From Archilochus colubris (lineage: Eukaryota; Chordata; Aves; Apodiformes; Trochilidae): a stretch of DNA of 64,000 nt. The stretch's first letter is position 1; each line of letters begins with the position of its first letter. Shown one piece after another: positions 1 to 11,100 of the stretch. The notes beneath the pieces are model-generated. The model saw only the letters and a program-made list of their open reading frames with translations, was not told the DNA's origin and made no database searches. The stretch spans positions 171,733,480-171,797,479 of the forward strand of contig CM041083.1 in NCBI GenBank assembly GCA_023079485.1, given 5' to 3'. A program made the translations under genes and the position numbers.

Positions 1-2071
1 AGGCATCCATGATCAGTAATGAATAAATTGCTTTACATTGGGAAGACTTAGGAGTGCATTGTCTTGAAAAGGTAGAAAAAAGCCTTAATTTCAGGTATGC
101 ATCTTGGTGATTTAATCCCTTTCCCAGTGGGAAAAGAGAGGGAAGATTAAATGTAAAGGGAAAATTTCAGGAATTTTCAGTTTCTTCTTGTTTTCTGTCT
201 AAAGAGTGTGCTTGTGAGAGAGCTGGAGCGAGGGAGAGGAAGCAAACAGAGGATGAGAGTCCAGGAGAAAAATTTGTGAAATTCTCCCATTCTTCCTACT
301 TACATTTCCCCCTATTTCTTTCTGGTAAAAAGAAAGAGAGAGAGAAGAAAACCAACAAAGTGAGGAAGGTGATGGCAAGGAATCCAAACACAGCAGCTTT
401 TTTTTTAACATGGCAACTTTATTTGCCTTTAAAATTCTGGTCAACATTTCTAATGTGATGAGAACTTTTAAACCCAGCTCTGCTTGTTACCCCTTGTTGT
501 TTGCACGTATGGAACTTGGTGTGTCTGCAAGAAGACCAAATCATTCTGAAGGATTTGCTTCTGTGCTGATGGATTTGGCAAGAAGTTTGCTTCAAGATAT
601 GTCAGTGGAAGTGGCTGCTACTCTTGCTGACACCAGATAGGTCTCTCTTCAAGGTAAGAACGCAGAGCACTGAAATGCTGCAAAAACTATTTGGGAATAT
701 ACAGTGAAGTGAAACTGAGGTTACCTCAGGGAAGCTCAAATTGAATTTGCAAAGTAGCTCTCAAAAAGTATATCTGAGGAACAGAGCATGGCTACATGTG
801 TGAAGAAAGGAAAAAGGAATGTGGGTTTGCTGGCAGGAAATAAAAAGCAAATTGATAACTGTGCCATAAAGGCTGGGGTCAAGGACAAGCCTAGAAGAGA
901 AGGAAAGAAAGCTCAGAGTATGAGAGAGCATTATGTTTAAAGGCAAGAACTGCTGAGTGGGAGAAGAACCTGGCTTTTGTGCCTTTTAAGAAAGCATTAG
1001 ATATAGGGAGATGAAAAATAAGCTGAGGGAGAATGGGGACCCCATGTTGCAGGCATTTCATACCAGCCATACATAAGCACAGTTGCAAACCAGTAAGGGT
1101 ATAATTCAGATGCAAACTCCCAATGTATTCTATGACAAATGACAGCAGTATAAAATACATTTGTGGTAAGAATATTTCTCAAAGTCAGTCACAAGAACAC
1201 ACAGCTAAATTGCCACTCTCCTCTTGTAAATGTCTTCCATTTGTCTGACCTAATTCTTTCCCATGAACTTCCAGATGGGACAAGTGGTATTTTCCTTATT
1301 AGAATTATCAGGTCTGAACATGATGCTTGGTAGGTTATTAACTTTATATCAGACTATCCTTCAAATGTTATACTTTAGTTCTTGAGGGATCCTGCAGCAA
1401 AGTGAGATACTTTGCTCTTCTTAATCAAAGGCTCTAAGGCATCAGAGTTAAAGCTAATTAGGATTTATGAGACTTTAAAGGGACTATAATTCGTGTGGGA
1501 ACACAATAGGTGACAAGGGATTTCCGATCATGACTACAGATCTCAGCTGAGCTTGGGTACCACACTTTGACAGTGTAAATCATTAGAAGTACATCACACG
1601 TTATTCATCTATTTCATCTTCTTTTCACTCTAAGGCAGGGAAAATACTGTGCATGTGACACAATTTTTATTAAAATCCAGACTGGGTCTGAAGCAGCAAT
1701 TAACACCTCCTGCTTAAAAAGCACTTCTTTTGGTAGAGTCACAGCAGCTCAGACATCACTTCCCCGTTCAGATGTCCATCCTGCTTTCCTCTGAAAATCT
1801 GGATCACATCAGGAGCTGGCATGCAGTTGCTGAGTGCTTGCTGGGAACTCTGTCAGAGGAAAACAAACCTGCTCCAGTGATTTTAGAGTAAGTGCTCTTG
1901 AGACCTCTTTGAACCATCCCACTAAATCCAAGACAGATGTTCCACTGTAAAAAACAGCTTAACATACTGTTTATAGTGATCATATATTTATATTGTATAC
2001 AGTATAAAAAAAATTAAAGCATATTTGAATTCAATGAAGACAGCAAATTGCTATAAGCAGAGATGGAGAGA
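1..2071. other. no gene or recognised repeat
   Basis: I see no gene, RNA or recognisable repeat here. The open frames are all below about 90 codons, overlap on both strands and show no domain or splice context. The stretch is AT-rich with short A and T runs. Confidence 0.6.
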
Positions 2072-2197
2072 GAAGAGACTGGATGTGGCACTTAGTGCCA
2101 TAGTCTAGCAACCACAACGGTGGTTCAAGGGTTGGACTCGATGATCTCTGAGATCCCTTCCAACCCAGCCAATTCTATGATTCTATGATTCTATGAC
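2072..2197 (+). mobile_element. CR1 LINE, 3' terminal fragment
   Basis: This is the last ~125 bp of a CR1 non-LTR retrotransposon: the end of the reverse-transcriptase frame, the short 3' UTR and about three units of the avian tail repeat ATTCTATG. It has no coding capacity. It shares the UTR variant CAACGGTGG with the copy at 35118-35841, which separates these two from the copies at 21215, 25772 and 31983. Severe 5' truncation is usual for CR1, because reverse transcription starts at the 3' end and often stops early. Confidence 0.93.
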
Positions 2198-2473
2198 AGT
2201 GATTTTATATAATCTGTATTAGACAAGCAGGAAATGTTTCCACTAAAAGAAGAGAAATCATGAAAGAGAAAACTTCACTACTAGGATGGCTGTCTACTTG
2301 GCACCTGATACCAACAGATACCTCATGAGTGAGATTTCTTTAGGAGCCTGTGATCATGACAGGAACTTATTTTGCACTGGGTATGCTGTTGCTGTGTTGG
2401 GACATCTTGGTGGGAGACTAAAAGGTGACAGGGAAGGATTTCTCTTTTGTACATGTATGAGTTTAGGAATTAT

Positions 2474-3250
2474 CAGAATCAGGTATAATTAATTGTGGAA
2501 GGGACTTGAAGAAGTCCTTTTAGTCACCCCCCTTCTCTGTGGAAGGATAAGTGTATGTCCTTCCCAGATCCTGTAGCCTTGCTGAAAGTGCCAATTATTC
2601 CTAAGATCCCTGTTTCTGCGTATCACCTTTATATGTTTTTTTCTTATACTTGGTTTATAATACCTTGTGGCAAAGAACTTTCTGTTCCACATCTGGTGTA
2701 AAATGAAAACATTGATTGCAACCCTCTGTATGAAAACTCTGTATTGGAAAACACCTGGTGGGCATGGAAAACTTTTGAACTCTGTTTCTCTTTTAATAGT
2801 ATTTTCATTAATGTGAGGTTTACTGTCATGTCCTTCTTCAAGTATCTCTATTCTAAATGGAAGAAGGAAAATTTTTGACAACAATTTCTCATCAGTTTTT
2901 GGTTTTTTTGGTTTTTGGGGGTTTTTTTTGGGTTTTTGTTTGTTTGTTTGTTTTTTGGTTTTTTTGGCTTGGTTTGGTTTTCTCTAAGGATCTAAGAAAT
3001 AGTTCTCTTTTGGGACTTTCCCATTGTATTTTTCATTTTTGTACTCAAGACAGGCCTTCAAAAGATCTGTGTGGGACAGAAATATTGCATTCTTTGCCAC
3101 TTATGAAACTGCTGTTTGTACATGCCACAATTGCATTCAAGTTTCTTTCAGCATCCTGTTCTTGACTCATATTCAGATTCTAATCTACTATAACCTCCAG
3201 GTTATATTTTTGCTGTTCTGTAATACCTTTTAAAAATATAAGGCTCTCCA
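2474..3250 (-). mobile_element. degenerate old CR1 LINE (minus strand), broken up
   Basis: Scattered stretches resemble CR1 read on the minus strand. Near 2490-2530 there is a worn 3'-end signature: a GGAAGGGACTT-like block followed by TAGTCACCCCC. Near 3140-3210 there is the segment that normally encodes the motif around 'MSQQC' and the downstream residues. A T/G low-complexity tract splits the element at 2895-2981. No open frame survives. Divergence is high, so the boundaries are rough and parts may be unrelated. Confidence 0.35.
2895..2981. repeat. T/G-rich low-complexity tract
   Basis: This is a nearly pure T and G tract with runs of up to eight T and a (TTTG)n stretch around 2936-2952. 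It could be an expanded poly-A tail read from the other strand or simple slippage. It has no coding meaning. Confidence 0.85.
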
Positions 3251-4764
3251 AGTCTCCTAATCATACTTCTCAGAGAGGATAACAAGTTATATTTAGGACA
3301 CATATGGTCAAAAGTGGCAGTGATGGTTTTGGAGACTGGATTTTTGAGTTTTTAACAACATCTCAATCATCTGTAAATTACCAGAGAAATCCAAGTAATC
3401 ACTTCAATAGTAGTAGGTACTGGCAGTGTTCTTGAATTGTTTCTGCACTATTTTGGGATACATATGAGGAAGAGGGGATGTCACATACAAAGTTAATACC
3501 CCATCCCCCATACGGAGCTCTATATTAGTTCTCCCTGATGGTCTTGCACGAACCTCAAATTGACTCCAGAAAATTACAACTGCAACTCATCAGTTAAACT
3601 CAGTTTCCTGCCATGACAAGGAACTGAACTGTCATAACCAAAGGAAGAAAATTTTGAGTTATTTTGAGACTAGAACAGGACAATGTGGCTTTTTTCATGA
3701 GAAAGGCATCTTCCAGTGAAGGAAACAGACTTGTGACAGAACTATGCAACTCTTGTTTCTTCTGCAGAGACTTTCAGGCTGCATTTCTGTTTAATTGGCA
3801 TCAAGCCTTGCATTAAACCCACTTTCCGGGTTATGCTTTCCTCTGAGCTTTAATTTGCACTTAAAACTACACTTCACTGACAGAACACTGTCCTACTACT
3901 ACTACTATTTTCTCACCTACAGCTTTTCATTTTAGAAAGAACTTTTGCCCTCATGAAGATGTTCTCCTGGTCCCTCACAATTTTTTCTCTTCTTTACTGC
4001 CATTAGTAGTGTAGCAGAAGGGGTAAACCCAAAAAGCAATCAAAGAGTTGGTATTGAAGGTTAAGTCGGTACAAATCTAATTAACAAGCTTCCTGGGAAC
4101 AAAAAAAAAAATGTACAAAGCTAAGCAGTGATATTTAGTCTAATTAATGCCATCTGACCACTCTGTTGTCCAGGGAGTGGGGGACATGTGGGGTACAGAG
4201 GATGGGAAGTGGGTATTGAGCTGAACCCTCTGATCCAGATATCACAAGTCCTTCATTCTGGTTACTTTTATGATTTTCCCTATGAGGCTGTTCTTCTTCC
4301 CTATGAGGAGTTCTTCCTATGAGGCTGGTAGTACTTTCCTCAGCAGCTGCTTTGCCTCCATCAGCTTTCATATTCTTTTTTTTCTCTCTTCTTTTGTCTT
4401 GTATAGGGAATGTCTGTTGTCCTTTGTTTTGCCTCTTAATTGCTCTTCAAGTAAGCAGCGTTTCCTAGGTTGTCATGAAGTATGTTTGGAGTAAAACTAG
4501 AGAGGATCTTTTAAGGAAACAACTGTTTCAGTTCAAATGAATGTCAATAAGTTTACAGAGACAACAACTACATGCATCCCAAGGTCTGTGAGGTATTGAT
4601 TTTCCAAACCATGGCTGCAGAAGAAAATGAGTGTTAAACAAAATCTGGCCTCAACTTGAAGTCACAGACCTGCTGCTGCCTCTCTGGGTACCTGAGTAAG
4701 TCCAAGATATAGTTGCAATCAGTTTTGGGGAATCAGTTTCTAATTTTTTGATCCAATCTCTCTG
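3251..4764. other. no gene or recognised repeat
   Basis: Nothing identifiable. There is a minor (CTA)n run at about 3893-3906 and short homopolymers. Open frames are below 80 codons. Confidence 0.55.
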
Positions 4765-4925
4765 TATTTGTGCAGGTTTGTATTTGACCCAGGTGCAGAA
4801 CCTTACACTTGGCCTAATTAAAATTCATGCAGTTTGCATAAGCCCACCTTGAAAAACTGTCAGGATCCCTCTAACTACTACTTCTGGAGGCAAGATATTT
4901 GCTAATACCGTCACGTGAACTGAAA
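4765..4925 (-). mobile_element. old CR1 LINE internal fragment (reverse transcriptase region)
   Basis: On the plus strand this reads like the complement of the CR1 segment just after the polymerase YADD region. It has the order CAGGTGCAG, ACCTTACACTTGG, CTAATTAAAATTCATG, GCCCACCTTG, TCAGGATCCCTCT. Those blocks match the familiar complement encoding 'HLG', 'NKAKCKVLH' and 'DLDRLERWA'. There are many substitutions and no frame survives. Neither end of the element is visible, so this is an isolated internal scrap. Confidence 0.55.
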
Positions 4926-6763
4926 TTTGAAATCCAAGGGCAGGTCCTTTAAAATTTTTTATTCCTGAGAAGTACATACATGCATCTTTATGTGTATATA
5001 CAAGGAATATGCTCAGTTTTGTTAGGGGAAGAAGGAGGAGGGAAAGAGGGGAGGAGACATAATGAAAATTATCCTCTTTGTTGTTTTTTTACTCTACTTC
5101 CTACAGCAGAAACTGCTCCTTTCTCCTCACTGCAGCTGTGTGGCCATTGCAGTGTCTGCAGCAATAATATGACAGTGGTACTGGCAAATGCAAAGCTCAG
5201 TTGCTATAACCAATGATTAAAAGATAGTTGCACAAAAGCAGGTGATTTTGTCCACAGCTATTTCAAATGAAGGTACATTTTTCCCAGCCATGTGCTGGTA
5301 AAGTAAACGCATGTGTTTAGGAGCCATTTTCCATTAACATTTGTTTGCTTTTATGCCTGAGCATTTCACACTCCATTACCTGTCAGTCCTCTCTATGAAA
5401 TCTGTCAGCATTCAAAATCCTCTTTTTCCCTGTTTGCAATGAAAAGCTGCTGAAGACGTGTAAAGCAGAGAAAGAAAATAAGCAGCTTCTCTTAAACAAG
5501 TTGCTAATTGGAAAAATAATTTCCAATGGAGACACTGACATCTTAGTGAAAAAGTTACTGATGAGAATAATAAAAAACAGAGTAGGGTGGACAGCTTTGT
5601 GAAAGAGATGGAAATACCCTCTCTATAACAAATACAGATCAACAAGTTGAGATACAAACAAACCTAAGTAATGGGGTTTGGAGGTTAGGGGTTTATCCAG
5701 GATAGCAAGAGGAGTACACTTCTATTTTTTAAGCACCTTTGGCCTTGCTGCTTTTGCAGGAAGCTTCAAATCAGCCATTATGCTCTTCATTATTAAATAC
5801 CAAACCCTGGGGATATGAGGGCAGGTGTGACAGATAAACACTTTTTCGCTTCTCTCTGTCCTTACAGTGAAAATTATGCAGGGCACCAGCATATGCTAAA
5901 TACCATCTTTGAGGGGAAAAAAGGAGCAACAGAATGGAAATAAATGATATTTTATTGTTTGAAGAAACTTCCTGGAAGTACGATTTTCCTTCAGCAAGTG
6001 ATGTATTTTTCACTGGGGTGTACATTTTTCCTATTTTTGAATATCCAAATAAATTTTGAAATACTTAATTTATTATTAAAAGGGTGTAAAATAATTTTAA
6101 TATGTTTCTGTAATTCTTTGCTTTCTGAGACAAGCTTATTAAGGTCTTAATATGAACAATAGGAATTAGCTTTAGTTTGAAGCTGTCAGAAGAGTATCAA
6201 TATATAGCAGGATTCTGCAATCTGCCCAGACTTTTTTTCATAAAGAAAACACTATTTTGAGGATTGAATGTGAGTGGAGACTGGACATCATAAAGTGTTT
6301 CTTAACCCAAATAATTTAATGAACTGAAATAAGCAAGATATTAAGGTAAAACATTACCTATTTTCTAGTATAAAACAGCAGAATTTTGTGTAAAATGTTT
6401 ATCAAATTTTTCAGTACACAATATTTTATACACATCTATAACATGATCTAGCCTTTAACCAGGTTTCAACCTTTCACTTATTCTTATGATTTTCTTAAAA
6501 AGTTAATTTTTTTAAAAGAAAATGGAGGTAGATCATGTAAAGACCTTGTTGCTCTGCAATGCAAACAGACATTTATGAATTTTATGTCTTTGAGTAATTT
6601 CCCACTTCCACTTTTACCTGGTTTGTCATGTTAAGCTTCTAACCAATAAACCTGTTGTTCTTGACCAACAAACCTGTTGTTGTTTCTGTTGCATTTTATT
6701 TTTCAGTGGGGTCATAAAGTCGTGCACATATTGAGTTGTTGTGGTTTAGCAGGTTTACAGCTC
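4926..6763. other. no gene or recognised repeat
   Basis: Nothing identifiable. 5930-6540 is particularly AT-rich. Short open frames at 5412-5657, 5771-6025 and 5944-6150 have no recognisable motif. About 6660-6763, just ahead of the CR1 cluster, may belong to that insertion but I cannot place it. Confidence 0.5.
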
Positions 6764-7400
6764 TAAGGAAAAGGACTTGAAGGTGTTGGTTGATGAGAAG
6801 CTCAACATGAGTTGGCAATGTACACTTGCAGCCCAAAAAGCCAACCACATCCTGGGCTTCATCAAAAGAAACCTGGCCAGCAGACTGAGGGAGGTGATGC
6901 TCCTGCTCTCCTCCACTCTCATGAGACCCCACTTGAAGTACTGAGTCCAGTTCTGGAGCCCCAAACATACAAAGGAGATGGAGCTGTTGGAGTGAGTGCA
7001 GAGGAGGGTCACAAAGATGATCAGAGGGTTGGAGCATCTCTTCTAGAGGACAGGCTGAGAGAGTTGGGGTTGTTTATCCTGGAGAAGAGAAAGCTTTAGG
7101 GAGACTTGAATGCAGCCTCCCAGTACCTGAAGGGAGCTACAGAAAAGCTGGGGAGGGACTTTTCATAAGGCAATGTAGTGACAGGACAAGGGTCAGTGGT
7201 TTTAAACTGAAACAGTGTAGATTTAGATTAGATATTAGGAAGAAATTCTTCACTAAGACTGTGCTGAGATACTGGAAGAGGTTGCCCAGGGAGGTTGTGG
7301 AAGCCTCATCCCTGGAAGTGTTCAAGGCTCTATTGGATGGGGCTTTGAGCAACGTTGTCTAGTCAGCATTGTCCTTGCCCATGGTAGGGACATTTGAACT
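6764..7400 (+). mobile_element. CR1 LINE, 5'-truncated copy, tail missing
   Basis: This is a CR1 copy starting inside the C-terminal part of the reverse transcriptase (blocks equivalent to '[10 protein letters not shown]', '[11 protein letters not shown]', '[13 protein letters not shown]') and running into the 3' UTR. It is broken by frameshifts and stops, including a TAG that closes the frame ending at 7099 where an arginine codon is expected. It belongs to the subfamily ending in a GTCCTTGCCCATGG-like UTR block, as do the copies at 7421, 41400, 49942 and 51632. Its own ATTCTATG tail is absent. The copy runs into the palindromic junction at 7391-7431. Confidence 0.92.
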
Positions 7401-7431
7401 AGATGAACTAGTTCAAATGTAGATGAACTAG
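7391..7431. repeat. inverted and direct repeat at a CR1-CR1 junction
   Basis: Arms CATTTGAACTA (7391-7401) and TAGTTCAAATG (7409-7419) are perfect reverse complements around a 7-nt loop. AGATGAACTAG occurs at 7401-7411 and again at 7421-7431. The structure lies exactly where the upstream CR1 loses its tail and the next CR1 begins. It looks like the scar of a template switch or repair event. Confidence 0.85.
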
Positions 7432-7671
7432 AGGAGGGGAGATTTAGGTTAGATTAGGGAGATTTAGGTTGGGAAGAAGTTCTTCACCATGAGGGTGGTG
7501 AGACACTGGCACAGGTTGCCCAGAGAGGTGGTGGAAGCCCCATCCCTGGAAGTTTTCAAGGCCAGGCTGGACAGAGCTCTGAGCAACCTGATCTAGTGGG
7601 AGGTCAGGCAGGGGGGGGTTGGAACTGGATGATCTTAAAGGCCCCTTCCAACCCTGAAAATTCTATGACCT
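7421..7671 (+). mobile_element. CR1 LINE, 3' terminal fragment (second tandem copy)
   Basis: This is the C-terminal end of the CR1 reverse-transcriptase frame plus the 3' UTR, in the same orientation as the copy just upstream. It has blocks equivalent to '[39 protein letters not shown]', the GGAACTGGATGATC UTR block and a tail reduced to ATTCTATGAC. A short direct duplication of GAGATTTAGGTT lies at about 7439-7470. The CR1 just upstream ends on the same UTR region, so this is either a second insertion or an incomplete tandem duplication. Confidence 0.92.
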
Positions 7672-7717
7672 TTAAGGTCCCTTCCTACTGAAACCATTCT
7701 ATTCTTCTATCATTCTA
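7672..7717 (+). mobile_element. CR1 tail remnant
   Basis: This short stretch repeats the CR1 ending AAGGTCCCTTCC followed by an irregular ATTCTAT tail. It directly follows the end of the preceding CR1, so it is either a third, almost completely truncated copy or a duplicated tail. The LTR at 7718 begins immediately after it. Confidence 0.6.
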
Positions 7718-8183
7718 ACCCCAGCAGGCAATTAAGCCCCACACAGCTGCTCTGCTCACTCCCTTGAGTGGTATGGGGGAGAGAATTAGAAGGGTAAAAT
7801 CATGAAAACTCATGGATTGAGATAAGGTCATTTAATAGCTAAAGCAAAATCCACAAAGAAGCAAAACAAAAAAAGGAATTAATTCCCATTGGCAGGCAGG
7901 TGTCCAGCCATCTCCAGGGAAGCCAGGCTGAGCATGACTTCTACAGTCTGGAATATACCATTGGTCAGCTTGGACCCATTGCTCTGGCTATGCTCCCTCC
8001 CCACTTCTTTTGTACCTGTGCAGTAGCAAAAGTAGTTGAAAAGTTCTTGATTTCTTGGCAGCAACTAAGAACATCAGTGTATTATCATCATCCTTCTCAT
8101 ACCAGATCCCATTATAAAGCTCAAACAATTCTATTCTAGCTGCTAAGACGGAAATGAGTTCTATCCCAGCTGAAACCAGGACA
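7718..8183 (-). mobile_element. solo LTR of an avian endogenous retrovirus (ERVL-like), minus strand
   Basis: Read on the minus strand it begins TGTCCTGGTTTCAGCTGGGA at 8183, a widespread avian LTR start. It contains a polyadenylation-like ATTAAA (complement at 7831-7836). It ends near 7718 in the CTGGGGTTA block that normally precedes a terminal CCACGACA, so roughly the last ten bases are missing. No gag, pol or env sequence is attached, so this is a solo LTR. The missing end prevents a target-duplication check. The family assignment is from memory of the terminal motif. Confidence 0.75.
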
Positions 8184-11100
8184 CGAGTGTTCTAATTTTG
8201 AAAGGGTTATAAAAAGTCTTCAGCTTTTGAGAGAGATAAAAGTCACACAAAGTATGTCTCCACTTCCCAACATTTATCATTTTTAAGAACTTTCACTTTT
8301 CACTGGTGCTCAACCATTCTGTAGGAGCTTCTCGCAATAGAAAACCATTTTAAGATTCTTTCAATAAAAAGACAGAAAGAAAAATGGTGCAGGATACCTA
8401 CCCCACTGATTCAGATGGACAGAATTTAGGATCTTCAGTAGTTTTGAAACCTGTAAAGGTACAGAAAATTATTGTTATATGTAATCCAGGTTATCTTTTC
8501 ATCTATCTTCAACACCTTACTGTATTGTATAACGACAATTAGCAAGAAGCAGTTATGCATTATTCTTCTCCATTCATTTGTGGGTAGAAAGGTGTGTCCC
8601 AAAGTCAGCATTAGCATTAGAGTGATATGTTGTCACAAATGATGCATTGCCAAGCTCAAGCTAATTGACTGCAGTACACACTTGACATTTGCAAGCAGTT
8701 CTTAACAGTTTTATCATTGTCTTGAAAATAATGGATTGTTCCCCTTTTGACTATGGAGTCACAGACAGTTATCAAAAACATTTTTGTGTCTCCATGATTT
8801 GCATCATCAATGGTGTCACAAAAATAAGCTCATTATTTTTCTAGATGGACTTTAACATCTTTCTCAACTGAAAGACAAATCAATATTTTCAAATGATGCC
8901 TAATGCTGTTGTCTTAAGAGGAAAAATCATTTTAGCACTTAGAAATCTTGGAAGAGCACCATTCATTTGGCTGTTAAATTAGAGTGATCTGCATTAAAAA
9001 ATTGTGTGTAATATATGATAGAGTGCTGTGTCAACCATTTTCTTTTCCAAGCTTCCAAGGTTTTCTTTTGTCTCATATTAGAAATTATGATGCTCGTTTA
9101 TGTGCTCACAAGCAACCAAGAAAATGTCCCAGTGAAGCACAGTAGATCTTATGGGAACCATAATTTTCTCTGCTGAACTGTGGAAATAATTTCTGTACCT
9201 ATTCCAAGAATGCTCATTCCTCTGTTTCCTAGTAAGGACTGTGTCTTGATATGTTAATAAAATGCTATTATCACAATCTCTACTATGTCACCAGCTACAT
9301 GGAGAAATATTGTACACAACTGCTTCTAAATCAATAATGTGCAGGTTCACATTTGGATGTGATCAATCACTCCAGCCTGAAACCACAAAGTGTTGGGCTG
9401 ATAAACACTATATGTGAAACAGCCAATATTTAGCTCTGCTATTGCTAAACATTTCAGATAAAATCCTCTTCAGATATGAAAATGTCCCAAGAGTGGTATA
9501 ACCCTAGCTGCAGTTCTTTGCTTTTTGCATCGCCATGGCAGGTGGAATAATTTTTGCAATTTATGAGGAAATTTTATGTTGTTTGATTTTAGGTCTACTC
9601 TGTAGATGTAAACTGATGTCTGTGGTCTTCTCCACAGTCTCCCCTTCTGACACCTGGGGGACTGAGAGCCATCTTCAGGAGAAAATAGTTTCACTCCAGT
9701 TGCACAAGGTCCTCAGGTCACAATACTTCCCGCAGCTCTTCCCTTTGGTGGGTTTCTTGATTTGCCAGCAAGATCACAAGTTTCCAACCCTTTTTTTCTG
9801 TGTGGCATCTTCCACCCCAGCTGTCTCTGCAAGTCTTTGCTTTGAGGCTGGATGTGAAGGGAATCCATCTCTTCTCCTGGCTCCAGGCTCTTCATCAACC
9901 AAGGACAGGCTGGCACTCATCAAACAGAGCCTGATGGAGCTGAGACCTCCTGATCTCATAAACTCAAGAAATTAATCAAAATATCTGATGATTTCTGGTA
10001 AGACATCTGCCAAGGACCTCTATCTTCAATGCAAGGCCTTTCTTTTTTTTTTTTCTTCCCAGGTTCAAAGCCCTGCTTTTCACAGGCCACATACTAAATC
10101 TTTACAGTAAAATCTGCTAAAATGGATGTCTGGTAACTGTTGCTCTTTATGTAAGTTTTCATTGACTTTCTTAGATGTTTCTCACTTGTGGGCAATGCAC
10201 CTGAACAGTGAGTGAAGGGATACTATATATATAATTACCAAAAAATATTCTATACGTCCTCAAACAAAAAGCCTTGTCTGTGATTTTTGTTTTCTTTAAT
10301 TTTAAGTTTGCACTTCAAAGCAGTATTGAAACAATACTAATTTCTATTTGGGAGGCTTTGCTGTTATTTTCATTAAAAATCTACATTCTATGAGGCTGAA
10401 TTCTATTCTGAAAACAGTATTAGATTGATAGCTAAGTGACTTAGTGCTGATCTGTCCAGGTTTCCTTGATGATTGATTCAATCTTCCTTTCACTCATACA
10501 AGAAAGGAAATGAAAAAAAGTGGCCTGAAGTAAGGGCTCACTAACCATCTCACAATTGCCTGTAATAATCTTCTGTCTGTCTTTACATTTTTAACAGTTG
10601 TAGCAGATTGCAGTGATATTCAGCTGTAGATTAATTCAGATTTTTGTATGCTCTGAAGCTAAATTATGCAGCTCAGGTTAACTGTTCATTAGAAAGCAGC
10701 TGTGTCTCAGACCCTGTGACACCACTGTCATAATGCCTGATGCTTGGGAGAAAATATAAGGGCAGCTAAAGATTTTTACCTTGTGTATATTGTGGTTAGT
10801 TGAAAACTTGACTGCCTGCAAGTATTTGAATATTATAAGAAGTGAAGCTGGTAGAGGTGTTTAAAAAATACATACCTAGGGAAGAGAGGCTTGGAATTAA
10901 AAGCAAGAAATATGATAAGTGATTTTATTTTTTATTTTTTAATTTGAAAAGAAATTATTTTTGTCAGGCAAAAATTTCAATGAGTAAATCTGAGAGAGGC
11001 AAGTAAGCTCACAGAATAAAATCTCTTAGCTCATCCCTTAAAATAGCTGCAACAATGCTATATCTACCAATAGAGACAAAAATTTAGTAATATAACAATT

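Noticed and set aside
2895..2981. T-rich tract as the tail of a processed pseudogene
   Set aside because: No cDNA-like sequence is attached on either side and the tract is mixed T and G.
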